Shown here piece after piece: positions 47,010 through 58,107 of a stretch of DNA of 64,000 nt (positions are counted from its first letter, which is position 1; the number at the start of each line of letters is the position of its first letter). The DNA is from Darksidea phi (lineage: Eukaryota > Ascomycota > Dothideomycetes > Pleosporales > Lentitheciaceae): assembly GCA_030770425.1 (NCBI GenBank), contig JASJFT010000037.1, positions 62,001 through 126,000 on the forward strand, written 5' to 3'. Made by a program: the position numbers and the translations under genes. The notes beneath the pieces were generated by a model, which made no database searches, had not been told where the DNA came from, and saw only the letters and a list, made by a program, of their open reading frames with translations.

Positions 47010-49115
47010 GTTGGGGAAGCCTGTCCGGATTACTCAGTGGGTTTTGACGTGCAACGGCTCTTATGTGCATGCTAGGAGCCACACTGACGTGACCAGTGCT
47101 CTCGGCGGTGGATTTGATCGAGACACAGGACTAGCCACCTATTCTGGGGACTAGCGCAAGCCAACCTATCGGTGTGCAGGAGAACGCGGGGAAGGATCGG
47201 GATAAATCGGAATCGGAAGCACCACCCGCATATGCCCCTACAGAATCAGGGCAGCCGGAAAGGGTCTCCAATTGCTGCCAGAAACTGCTCTCGTAGTGAG
47301 CGCGTGCAACAGTGTGCACCTCAGAATCGGCCCGTCTCAAAGTATGTCAAACAACTCAAGGGAATGGTTGCGGTCTTGCGATTGGGGCCGGGCGAGCGCG
47401 TCGTCCCTGCGTGAAGTGTTAACATGTGCTCTGCCATACACAGACAGGTTCTCGGTTGCTCACCACTCGTCTCTGTCCGGGTGCAGTAACCACACCTTAT
47501 CAAAACCGCAGAAGCTTGTAAGCCGCGCAGGGTCGCGAAAAGACGTCTTCATGTGAATGTGCTAAATGGCGGGACGTTGAACCTCTTGCTAGCAATGTCG
47601 AGTGACGTATAGGCCCACTCGAGCGAATGCTCGCGTGCTTCGGTTTTGCGAAGGATAGAAGGCGACGGATTGGTGTTTCGACGTTTGTGATGGATGTCTT
47701 GGGGGGGCTGGTGGTAAATGCCCCCTTGAGCTGCACAGGCGAAGAAAGAAATGAGCTGATGGGGACTGGGACTGGGGACTCGCGGTTTCCTGTTGAGACA
47801 AGGATGTTGGGTCGCGATGCGATCGATGGGGCGAAGACCGCGGCGTGGCCTTGCGTCCAAGGAGTGGCCTGGCGCGGGAAGACGGGCAACGAACTCGATA
47901 GGGCTGCTGTCCAGCGCCGCCGGCTCAACATATATAGATGATTAGTACAGGAGTAAAAGCGGTGAAGGCATTGGTGGCCTCGAAACTCTCAAACACAGCG
48001 CCGATAAGCTCGTGGCTGAATGGCACAGCTGGTGGAGTCAGCGCAGCGCAACGCACCCGTCCGTCAGCGAGCCAATGTGTGCTTAGCGATTCGATGTGCT
48101 CGCCAACGCGACGGGAGACGGATGGGTAGCCGGGCGGTGGGTCCGTGGAGAGAGCCGTGGAGAGAGGCGCCTGGTTGTGCAGGCCGCTGTCAAGCTCGAT
48201 CGCAAATGGCGAAGAGCCCACCGCCGGCTCGGCATCCGACCGCGTTACGTCTCCCCTCGCAGCGACCTGCACCAACGGCTTTCCCCATACCCGGTCCCCA
48301 CGCAGGTGGCGAGCCCCTTTACGAGCACACCCTTGACACAGGCAGACTTGATGGCGACGACGGGCCGGCCAAAGTGCTTTTCGTTCAGCCACTGGACATG
48401 CGCCCGCTCGGGATGGCCTACACAAGTGCCAGCAACCGGCCCATTCGCCCCCGTAACCTTTCGATAATGCCGCAACATGCAATTAAAACGTGACCGACGA
48501 CGAAAATGCCTCCGATTTCACCCATGCGCCCCGGACCGCCTTTGTTTTCGGACGTCAGAAGATAAACACCACGTCTTCCACGTGGATATTCGCTCAGGTC
48601 CCACACGAAAAGAAAACACCATGGCCGCGTGAGCAACCTTGGCGGTCACAGTGAAGAAGAATGTTGACTTGGTGTGGGAAAGCGAACGGACACTGACGCG
48701 AATATTTTGCTGCGTATAGCAGACACAGGTATCGCATCCGGCCGTGGAGGACTTCCGGATCGGATTTGACCTCCGACGCTGCCCAACCATCACCAACAGC
48801 ACCCCTCCCTCCAATTTCCATCGTCCGTTGCATGGTTATTCACACATCGACGGCACTAGCACAAGGCGCACGTCAGCCTGAATATGCCTGCTCGATACCA
48901 CGTCCTCAGACGGCGGGTTCGGGTCGTGGAGCCCGACGTTCGTTGACACAGTCAGACAGAGATTTAGGCATCCTGCAACGCCGACCTCATCCATATTCAA
49001 GCTAACATACATAGATACAACGCCAAATACATCTAATACATTCATAGAAAGAGCGCCAACCATCCAAAAACTGGTCGACGAATTGACAATCTGCCGTCGC
49101 ATACCCACCGGCCGT
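47010..49115. other. Gene-poor interval, 2.1 kb
   Basis: Promoter side of the repeat protein and beyond. GC-rich overlapping ORFs on both strands (e.g. 47500-47931 minus, 48020-48493 plus) lack domains and give unnatural compositions (Arg/Pro-rich). I see no RNA gene. Confidence 0.45.
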
Positions 49116-49781
49116 TCAGCCCTGGTGCAAATGGCCATCGACACGGAGACCATTCTCGCCACCCACAAAAGCCTCATCCCGCAAGACCAAATGAGACGCA
49201 ACCAAGCCCCGGCAGTATCGATGCTGCGGGGTCAGCCTGAGAGGTCCCCTGAGGAAGTGATACTCTCTCGGAAGCTTTTCGGCCCAGTCGCCGATGCCAG
49301 GACCAGGAGAGATGGCGCGAACTGAGCGGACCTCCGATGCCACCACACTGTGGGCCTTGCTGCTTGGCTCTGGCCTCATGCTGTCCGCGTCATAGTCGTG
49401 AGGAAAGCCATTTTGGTTGAAAAGGTGGGATGGGATGTCGACCCTGGCCATCTGCTGGAAAGCTTCCGCTCCATTGATGAATCGCTCAATCCTAGCTCGG
49501 AGCTCGTCGACGTATTCGGACGGACCCGACGTCGGTATGGGCCCTTCGAAGCTTGCGTTGAGGGCAGTATCTCCGGAGAACCCCGCAAAATCCTCCTCCA
49601 TATCGGATTCATCAGATGCTACAAGAGTCGATACTCCATCCCCGTCGTTGTTTCCACCATCGCCATCTTGACTACTACTCCTATGTCCGGAGTGGTAACT
49701 ACAGATAGCTTGGTTCAGTTGCGGTGGCCTTGTCGCATCAGGTTGGGACAAGTTGTCCTGGATATCGTGGTGATCGAACAT
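49116..49781 (-). CDS. Possible acidic hypothetical protein
   Basis: A single open frame of 221 codons starting at an ATG. The first ~75 residues are Asp/Ser/Gly-rich. The middle (YVDELRARIERFINGAEAFQ) could be an amphipathic helix. No family was recognised. The last ~45 residues look like read-through of non-coding sequence, so an unseen intron or an earlier natural stop is possible. Kept because its length and amphipathic segment exceed the surrounding noise. It may also be spurious. Confidence 0.35.
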   Translation of the reverse strand: MFDHHDIQDNLSQPDATRPPQLNQAICSYHSGHRSSSQDGDGGNNDGDGVSTLVASDESDMEEDFAGFSGDTALNASFEGPIPTSGPSEYVDELRARIERFINGAEAFQQMARVDIPSHLFNQNGFPHDYDADSMRPEPSSKAHSVVASEVRSVRAISPGPGIGDWAEKLPREYHFLRGPLRLTPQHRYCRGLVASHLVLRDEAFVGGENGLRVDGHLHQG

Positions 49782-51137
49782 ACTGGCTAATATGAACCTG
49801 ATGGAATACGGAAGGACAGTACTTTTTCTTGCATCCAGTCAGCGTTCTAGTTCCTTTGCAGAAAGCCGACACCAACACTCGATTCGCTAGGATTGCACTA
49901 AATGTCCCAACCACCGGCTCCTCAACTCGTCTATCGTACATCCTCCCCACATGTTCCAGCCTCAGGCGAGATGTGCATGCTTACCTTGTTGAACGATACA
50001 GAAACAGTGTACAAGGGACCCTGGTAATAGCGGCAAAGGTGAGGCTGGTTGTAGAAGCTTAGAAAAGCTTGGATAATGGGTTATACGCTAAATGCTTTTG
50101 TATGGTACAGCACTAATACAAGACAAGGGGTCGTAACATGGAACAGTCAAACTCGAGGGAGAGAAAAGTCCTCTTCACGACATAACGAGAAAGCTCGTCT
50201 TTTATGCTTCTACAGCTGCGGGGTACATTCGTCAAGACACAACTCAAGTCTTCTCCAGCGCGTCACTGGCCGTGTGACACAGCGCAGAATGACCACGCTG
50301 TCACTCGAAGACACTGTGCTCGTCCAATCGTCTAGCACGGCTGGTTGTGGAAGACGTCTCACTTGTGAGCGAGACCAGCCCAGCCAGGTCGCCTTCCCGC
50401 TGTTCCCCGACTGCTTGGTATTTTGGCGAGCAGAGCGTTTGCCTAATATTCCGTTGGCGAGGCACTAGCCTTTATTTTCCGCGACTTGCCAGCTGATTTA
50501 CCGATCCCTTCCAGCAATAACAGCCTACTTCCACCGAAATAGCCGCTCCGTTGACCGGCTTCACTCCACGTGGACCAATATGTATATCACTCAGCCTTGT
50601 GGATCCGCACGTTGTGCCTCAAACTCGCTTCTAAACTTAATCGTTGCTGCCTGAGCATACAAAGCCGGGTGGTGTAGCTTGCATCGAGTCGGCTGGACCA
50701 TCCAAAACAGGTAACATCTTGATGTCCAGCCCGCCAAGACGTCTGGAAGCCAAGATCGGAGACTTCCGACTTCGCTTCATCCTTCTACGTCACCCTGTGG
50801 GTGCTCTGGTTCTACTCTGCGCTGGTGTGCGATTGGTAGCCTTATTTTCTATAATCGACGGCGCTTTTCGTATCCATCTGTCCGGGGCGCTTATGAGCGG
50901 GGAAATCCCCAGACCCCTGTACTACGCCTTCCAGGCACGAATAGCGGAGAAGTAGGCATCCGTTCTATAATGCTCGCAAGTTCGGAATTTGCATGTGAAA
51001 GCTTCGAAACTTCACTCGAAACCAGACTTTCATTACTAGCCACCAATGGGAGTAAGCACATGATGCATCCCTGTAGATTCAGAGGGGTATCAAAGCCCCC
51101 TCATAATACATTTGTTCCGTTTGCTGTACGCGATTTC
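49782..51137. other. Gene-poor interval, 1.36 kb
   Basis: Contains one short plus-strand ORF (50644-50955, 103 codons) with a hydrophobic middle but no family match. Nothing else supported. Confidence 0.4.
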
Positions 51138-52356
51138 TCAAAGCTCGTCGAAGATACGCAACCGAGGATCGTCTTCCAGCTTCGTCATAGGTTTCACCGC
51201 CGGTGGTTCTATTCGCCTGGCGGATGTGAGAGGGCTCATGATAACTTCCATCGCTATGTCTGGTATTGGGGCGTTGAGGATGTTGGCTCGTGAAGAGAAA
51301 TCTAGGCCTTCTGTCGATTTGTAATCGGGGCCCTCTGTCGATTTGTAATCGGGGCCCGCGGGCTTGAATCGTTGAAAGAGCATTGCGAGAAGGATGAGGC
51401 CGATGAAGGTGCCGAGGATGCCCCAAAAGATGCGTGCTCGGCCTATTGGTCAGGTCAGAAGGTATTCCATTGTCCAAACATAAGAATACCTACGGATTTT
51501 CCGGGCTTCCAGTTCCTCCTCCGCTTTCGCCCTTGCTTCGATACGCTTCTGCGCTGTCGCGAGCCTCGCTTTTAGGACAGCGGCCTTTTCCTTTCCTATT
51601 TTTACCCGCGTCTCTAGTGCGGTAACCTGCTCTCGCTGTGCATCAAAGTTGTCAAAACCCTCAAACTGCCCCTTTATATCCTCAGCTAGCCCCTGTGTGT
51701 CTGATTCGAAGTTCTCATGGAGTTCTTTTGTCAGACCCGCGAGCTCTTGCAGACTGCCTATCATCTGGCGCCATAGCGAGACCTTTTCGAGGATGGAGTA
51801 GTATGTATCATCGAGGCGGCGCGATACCTTCAGCGACTGGTCGGAGAGTGTTTGGAGTGAGGATCGCAGCTCCCTGGAGTCCATATTAGTATGTATGGTT
51901 CCACGAGTATGAGTATGATAGAATGACATGGACCTACACTTCCCGAGCCTTAGCCCTTCTCCGCTCTTTTTCAACATCCGCCGGTCGGACCGGCTTCCGG
52001 ACTTCCCGCTGCTTCTCTCGACGCTCAGTCACCGCCTCCGCCTGCCCATCTAGTTTTGCCTCTTGCACACTTCCCCTCCTACTCTCCGACGGCGTAGTCG
52101 AGCTACTTCCTTTAACCCTTGCCTGTCTCAGCAAGTCACCGAAGCTTATTGGCGGGTGCGATGGTATGGCCGACTGCACAACATCTTTCGCGCGATGCCT
52201 CGATGAATGACCGTGATCATGATGTCGGTGCGGATGATGGTGTAAGGAATGTAGGTGCGATTTCTTCGTAGAAGACGGTTGTGGCTCGGAGCTCATATGG
52301 GCAGTGGCATGCTGGAAGAGGTTTGGGCGGAAAGGTTCGGCCATAACATGATGCAT
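51138..52356 (-). CDS. Coiled-coil protein with C-terminal membrane segment
   Basis: Exons 52356-51938, 51873-51494 and 51442-51138 give 367 aa. The donor gtaggt and acceptor ctccag for intron 1 were chosen because they keep frame, and TACTAAT, a good branch site, sits just upstream of the acceptor. The N-terminus has a His-rich stretch (residues ~33-55). ISFGDLLRQARVKG and a basic coil follow. Exon 2 encodes VSRRLDDTYYSILEKVSLWR, QMIGSLQELAGLTKELHENF and a long coiled coil (~210-265). A single hydrophobic helix, IFWGILGTFIGLILLAMLF, follows near residue 275, then a ~75-residue tail. The tail contains an 8-residue tandem duplication (GPDYKSTE twice). The core looks conserved among filamentous fungi, but I cannot name it. 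The layout suggests a membrane-anchored tether or scaffold. Confidence 0.75.
51311..51356. repeat. 24-bp tandem duplication within a gene
   Basis: Two near-perfect 24-bp units, in frame, producing the repeated GPDYKSTE residues just after the membrane helix of the coiled-coil protein. Confidence 0.85.
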
Positions 52357-53467
52357 GTGGTGTGGGGTTACGTGCAGGGAGCCTGAAAGCTAGCCCGGAT
52401 ATATGCGCTTACGTCATTAGTTCAAAACTACACTAGGCTTGATACAGACGAGTGCTACCCAAAGCGGTAGAACATCGAGTGAGCATCCAGTCCGAAGAGA
52501 ACCAAAAACATGACCCAGTGTTCTAGGAAGTACCAAACTGTACGCGTACTGGGCTGCTCTGTGGATTTAGAAGTCATATACTTGTCAACATCTCCTAGCT
52601 GCAGAGCTTAGGCGGATAAGATGTTCTGGAAGTGTAAAAATTAACCACATATCGGCTTTTTGCCTCTTCCTAGGACTTGTGTATAGAAATCACAATAGCA
52701 ACCCTTTCTAAAGCCGATCGCGTAGTTCAGGTACCCGCAAACAGGTTTGCTGTACTGCTAGGGATTTACATGTACAGATTCAGATTTCGCCCATCCTAGT
52801 TATGGAGACTATGCAGACTTTCTACATATATAATAGCAGCAAAAAATTGCTTAAAATACAAATCTATGGCAGAGCTGGTAGCATTAGAAGAAATTATGCT
52901 GTTTAAAGCTCTTCGTATCCATTATTCGGTTGTTGGGAGGTGGCGAAGGCAGCAGTACTAGAGATAGAAATGAATATAACAATTTACCCCTCGGACTGTC
53001 TGCTAGGGATTTGTGAGGAAATATTGCTAACAAGAGAGTCGAAGGACGTCCCGTGCAGAAGTAAGTAACTGTTGGATTAACGAATAAGATGTGGTTGAGC
53101 ATCAATACGGACATGCCTTTCTCCTTATCTTCACCCCTAGTAATAACCTTTTATAAAAGTGTATATACTGCTATCAAAAAAGGATGGGCCTTTCCTAGGG
53201 AATAGTATGGTATGGGGGTATGGGTCTTTGTAGCCCTATACCCTGCCAGGGCCTACGCTTAGTTTCTACTAAGGTTTAACGTTCTAACTTATGACTGTAG
53301 TACTAGTAAAAGGTAGAAGTGTATAGCTATAGGAGAAGCAAAGACTTATCTTAATGAAACAGTTTTTTCTCTACTTATAAGCCCGCCTGTACGCGGCGGA
53401 CGGGCTCCCCCTCTATACACACTTCATCTGTTTCATGTTTCAAACCACCCAAGTACCAACCTAGAGC
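52357..53467. other. AT-rich interval, 1.1 kb
   Basis: Marked drop in GC with frequent TA steps and no coding potential, especially 52720-53350. It may be a mutated repeat. A nested inverted repeat ends it (53354-53436). The AT content resembles RIP-altered DNA, but no transposase or LTR could be read. Confidence 0.45.
53354..53436. repeat. Nested inverted repeat / hairpin
   Basis: A perfect 9-bp inverted repeat, atgaaacag at 53354-53362 and ctgtttcat at 53428-53436, encloses a GC-rich near-palindrome at 53381-53405 (arms gcccgcc and gacgggc, 6 of 7 pairs). A further perfect short palindrome, ccctg-c-caggg, lies at 53241-53251. It is a local island of structure in AT-rich DNA. Confidence 0.65.
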
Positions 53468-54866
53468 CTAGTGTAGTTTGCCACTGTGAAAAACTTCAGC
53501 TGTATGTCTTCTTGGAGCGGCACAGAACTTACAGCCAATCGTCTTTTGATCTAAGTCAAATTCTGTATAGAAATTTGCTAGGAATGAGCCTCCAAGTAGA
53601 ATGTAGTTAGAGTGTGCACCGCCTTGGTACATAGGATCGAACGGTAGCAGGCACCTCTGGTGTCCTTCCGAATCTGTCACCGCAGGCATGTATTGCCAGA
53701 GCGAGAGCACAAAGCCTGCTACTGGGGGTCCAAAGAAATTGTCAAATTTGGGAATCGATCCCGCTGTTCGCAGGGAAAGTGATCAAGCCAGTCGTCCCAT
53801 TGCAAACAATCTGCTATCTGATCCGCCATGCGCTGTGGGAGCATCATGTTCCCATAACCATTAGTGAGGACGGCGATGTAGTTAGGAAGAGGTATCGTAA
53901 GTGGATTCTGGTCGAGGTACGCACCCAGTGTGAGACTGGATGCTGTGACAACCCATCCTGCCGAAGCAAATGCGATAAAGTTAGAGTTGTCTCCACCTAG
54001 TGGGCTGTCCACGAGGGAAAATCTGACGACGGAGCGGGTAATCGAATCGTCTACGCCTCCGAGTATTAGCTGTCCCTCGTCTGCATCCGTACGTGGATGC
54101 CTGCTAGCAACAACGTTTCGATCCAGGGTATTTTGTCGGACCATATTTTCTAACAGGCTCGAGACGTCAAAATTGTCATAGGTGTTTCTTGCGCGAAGGT
54201 AAGCAAGGCCCAACACACTGTCATACTGCTCATCCCAATTGATCATGTAACCAGGATGCCACATCGTTGCTTCTCGAAAGACATGTTTCTCCACAGAGAT
54301 ATCTCCAATATGGACAGTATCTTGTGACAGATTGCCCAAGGTATAAACACTATAATAGTGCAATCGAGCTGGCGTGAGGTTTGACTGGTATGTTGAAGAT
54401 GCCACACTATCGTACATTAGATGATAAAGGCAGTTCTCTACCTCCCATTCCTGAGTATGGTCGATACAATTTATCGAAGGAAGGAACATGTTGCTCTGTG
54501 TGATGTCGACGGTGGCTCGAAATGGTTGAGGTGGCGTTCCGATAAATATATCGGTAACATACATGTACTTAGTAGTATGTTGATCGCCGCGGCGATGGCA
54601 TCCTAGTTCCATCGCTCGACTAGCGACCTGCTGTGTATTCAGGTGAAATTCGGAAAACTGTCATTAACTCAGACAATAAAGCATGATGTGACACGAGAAC
54701 CGTACCAACTTCCGATCATTCTCATCTCTTCCATTGCTTCGCTGGGGAGAGAAGACAAATTTTCCTGTGATCCTCCTGACGGGAAGGCTTTCTGAACGCA
54801 ATGAACGAATTGCAGAAGATCAGCCCAGAAGGCCAGCAAAACGATCAGGATGTAATGTGCCGCCAT
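53468..54866 (-). pseudogene. Aspartic-peptidase-like gene, inactive and frameshifted
   Basis: Minus strand. Residues 1-23 from ATG 54866 form a signal peptide (YILIVLLAFWADLLQFVHC). After an uncertain intron (near 54700-54620) comes an A1 pepsin-fold body: YVTDIFIGTPPQPFRATVDI, YDSVLGLAYL, GQLILGGVDDS. The first catalytic triad reads DIT instead of DTG. The second reads TNG, losing the Asp, in the segment before YGNMMLPQ. At the G run 53724-53728 the frame breaks with a stop. The C-terminal piece (LSLWQYMPAV...ILLGGSFLANFYTEFDLDQK) continues in a shifted frame, to 53468. I read this as a decayed or pseudo-peptidase gene. A base-count error in the homopolymer would rescue the frame but not the active site. 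It sits in AT-rich, gene-poor DNA. Confidence 0.75.
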
Positions 54867-55934
54867 GATACCCCTTGAAGTGCACAGTTCAATGGTTGTG
54901 TATTTGTGATATGTGTTATCTGGTGGATGGGCGTGGTTTCGAGTGGGGGCTGTGCCGGCGCCGCTGAAACAATTGGCCCGTGCTTTACACGTTGGCAAAC
55001 ATATAATTAAGGATAAGGTACTCTTATCAAGGATCAGGCGCCCTTATCAAGAATCGGGACATAGTACCGTAGTGCTATCAGGCTATACCTTTGAATCTTG
55101 GTCGATCGTGGCGCAAGAATGGCATGTCATATTAGGTGGTAGTTAGCAATTGAGTCACCTATCTTATGGCCGCGTCTCTGCAATGCATCCCATTCAAATA
55201 TCAATGGAACGAAGAGATACCGAGAGGCAGATCCATCAATCAGCGCTAAGTAGGATATTATTCCTTCGTCGGATTCAGGCTTCAACCAGATGCAAGACGA
55301 CCCTCTCGAGGACTTGTCTATCACAGATGGATCAGTGTGTTGAAGGATATATGATACAATAACGTATTTCTTTGGATTTTCAAAGTCGAAGTCTCTTTTG
55401 TAGAAAGCTTTTGAGAGCGGGGTAACTAGATTCTAAAGTTGGAATTCCTGCACGGGCTTCTTGCAGGCGCATTAGCTATGTGTACCCGCCTTGTGTCTTT
55501 TAGGAACTGTAAATGAACGACCAGATCTCTAGATACTGTGAATGAGCGCCTCACTTTGCGTAACTAGATTTATGTATCGCAGATCTTCAATGACTCAACA
55601 TTTCAATTCGCTACTTGAAGACTTTGAGGCATGCCGCCGCTTACTTCACATTCATCGCCGCGGACATGGTACCCAGGAATGCTTGTTTCCATGTCGAAAT
55701 TAAAGGACTAGCGAGTCTCGATGACTTCATCTGGTTACCTTTCGTTCCACGAACTAAGATCGGGCGCAACACCCAAGCGCCTGGGAAGTTGAGAACACAG
55801 GGTGCAGCAATCAGTGGTTCGGATGCATTTGCAATGTCGTCCACAGTAGTTATCGACGCTCGCACATTCGCTGGGGTCAAGAGCCGTATGTGGAGTCCTT
55901 TGGGTTGCATTTCCGCGCAGACACGGTGTCACAC
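54867..55934. other. Gene-poor interval, 1.07 kb
   Basis: Between the peptidase-like gene and CGR1. AT-rich in the middle. A minus-strand ORF at 55127-55324 has no recognisable domain. Confidence 0.4.
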
Positions 55935-56400
55935 TCATGATTTCAACATCTTGTTCCGCTTCTCCCTCCTCTTTAGACGTTCCACGCGCTTCTTGTGCAT
56001 CCTCTCCTCCATCTTCTGGTAGCGTTCCCGTTCTTCCTTTGCTGCGCGTTTGGTCCGAATCGCCTCGATCCGTCGCTGATGTGCAGTCAGCAAAGCTCCT
56101 GCTTGCGCATTGTCTGCCACAAACCTGTCGTTCTGCTTCCTTCTCGTCCTTCATCTGCTTTTCCTTCGCCTTGACCGCTGCAAGCGCTGTCCTCTCTGCA
56201 GTGCGCTTCTCAAATGGGGTTTGGTTCGTCCGGGGCCGGAATGCTGTCTTGGTCTGATGCCACTGTTTGCCTATGCAGCCATCATTAGTGGTTTAGGTGC
56301 TATACATCCACGTCGCAAATTACGCACCATTCTTCCGCATGCCCTTTACGGTATCGGCATCAACCACCGGTGGTGCCTGTGTTTCGATTGCTTCCGCCAT
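55935..56400 (-). CDS. CGR1: rRNA-processing protein Cgr1
   Basis: Exons 56400-56328, 56270-56125 and 56075-55935 give 119 aa; introns are 57 and 49 nt. The joined protein shows [14 protein letters not shown], the family hallmark, starting right at intron 1, then a Lys/Glu-rich coil. [19 protein letters not shown] follows after intron 2, ending [20 protein letters not shown], the conserved basic C-terminus. Reading through intron 2 would insert unrelated residues (a 'MADNAQAG...' stretch) that also happen to stay open, so the splice matters. Cgr1 is nucleolar and needed for 60S rRNA maturation. An upstream in-frame Met is possible but not typical. Confidence 0.9.
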
Positions 56401-57008
56401 GGCTGCGAGTTCGGCGTTGGTGAAGATGCCGCGAAGGGTGAGTTTAAAGCTGGGCTAGAATTTCACTATCGATAGCGGCAGAGCTAGACTTTTAGTGGAC
56501 TAGCTCCGTGGTAGACCAGTTGACATGAGGGGCTGCCCAGAGTTGATCAAATACCTCAAAGTTCATTAATATATTTTACCGTCGTATTCTCGCCAGCCTT
56601 TACACATCACCCAGGACCGACATTGTACATTTGCGCTCTTTTCCGATGTCCGTAACGATCGACGTCAACAATTGCAGGTTTTTCACAGCCTAATCTTCTC
56701 TTTGGCGCACAACAGCACGTCGGGCGCCGATATTCGCGCAGTCGTCTTGCAGACCGCAACCCTCCGGCGTCACCTCCCCGGCCCACCACCTTCATGTACC
56801 CTACCCGTACCACGTCGCACTCCCAATCCTTTGGTTTGCACCCACCGACTATATCTCAGCTGCAGCGCGTCGGCATGCGAGATTATTACGAGTCATAGCA
56901 CCTTTCGCTCTCCTCACCGCCTGCTCGACTCTTGCTCCTGTACCGCTATGAGCATAGAATCATAGCAGCACACATTCATCTACCTATATTTCGGTCATAC
57001 GTGGGTCT
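56401..57008. promoter_or_regulatory. Shared intergenic region, CGR1 / ornithine carrier
   Basis: 608 bp between divergent start codons, C-rich in the carrier leader (56780-56960). No specific element recognised. Confidence 0.45.
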
Positions 57009-58107
57009 ATGGAACTACAAGAGAGTCTGTTGACGGCGGGGGAGAGTGGAAGCAGGTTGTCTAGTCAAGTCATAGTGCAGGAAGCCAGAAACCCCATAGA
57101 CCACGGTCATGGACAAGGAGAAGAGGCACTGAAAGACGTCATCTGCGGATCGATAGCTGGAATCGTTGGCAAATACATTGAATACCCTTTCGACACTGTC
57201 AAAGTTCGGCTACAGTCTCAGCCAAACCACCTGCCGCTACAATACACCGGACCATTGGACTGCTTCAAAAAGTCGCTGAAGCAGGATGGCTTTCTTGGGA
57301 TCTACAGGGGCGTCAGTGCGCCTCTAGTGGGTGCAGCAGTCGAGACCAGCTGTCTCTTCTTTAGCGTGAGCATCTACATCTGCGCAGGTACAATTTTTCG
57401 ACCTAGGCTTATACACTTTACAGTACCGCCTTGCCGGAGATGCTGTTCGATCGGCCGGGATCTACCCAGCCCTGAAGGGGCACCCCGAGAAAGACTTGCC
57501 GTATTTGGCCATGCTAGGGTGCGGAATGGTCGCAGGAGCGTTCACATCGCTCTTCCTTACCCCGATTGAGCTCGTCAAATGCAAGATGCAAGTACCTCTT
57601 GAGACCTCTAAAGCGACTATTGCGAGACCCGGCATGCTCAAAATCATCGGCTCCATTTATCGTCACCAAGGATGCATGGGTTACTGGCATGGCCAGTTTG
57701 GGACGTTCATCAGAGAAACCGGAGGCGGCGCCGCATGGTTCGGCGGCTATGAGGGTGTCAAGCTTCTCTTCAAGAACATGAATCAGAAATCGGGGCCCCT
57801 CAGCGACGATGACCTTCCCGTATACCAGCGTATGGTTGCTGGCTCAATAGCTGGCATGTCTTACAACTTTCTCTTCTACCCCGCCGACACCATCAAATCT
57901 CGAATGCAGACAGAAGACGTCCAACGACTAACAAACGGAAAATCTACTTTCAGTTCTGTGGGAAGAGCATTGTGGAAGCAACACGGTTTGAAGGGCATGT
58001 ATCGGGGATGTGGGATCACGGTTGGTCGATCGATTCCAAGTTCAGCTTTCATCTTCACGGTCTACGAGGAGTTGAAGAAGCGATGGTCTGAACATCGAGC
58101 AGAGTAA
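57009..58107 (+). CDS. arg-13: Mitochondrial ornithine/basic amino-acid carrier (ARG11/arg-13 type)
   Basis: Exons 57009-57365 and 57424-58107 join over a 58-nt intron (gtgagc...tttacag) to give 346 aa. It is a six-helix mitochondrial carrier with all three P-x-[DE]-x-x-[KR] signatures: [22 protein letters not shown] and [11 protein letters not shown]. Other carrier marks are [21 protein letters not shown], and the third-repeat [10 protein letters not shown] to [18 protein letters not shown]. The fit is best to Arg11/ARG-13, which exports ornithine from the matrix for cytosolic arginine synthesis. The ~40-residue N-terminal tail is longer than in yeast. Substrate identity is by family resemblance. 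The downstream ATG-rich ORFs in other frames are shadows. Confidence 0.9.

Noticed and set aside
47500..48493. GC-rich ORFs on both strands in the 47-48.5 kb interval
   Set aside because: Arg/Pro/Ala-rich translations with no domains; strands overlap.
50644..50955. 103-codon ORF with a hydrophobic middle
   Set aside because: No recognisable family; the hydrophobic stretch alone does not support a gene.
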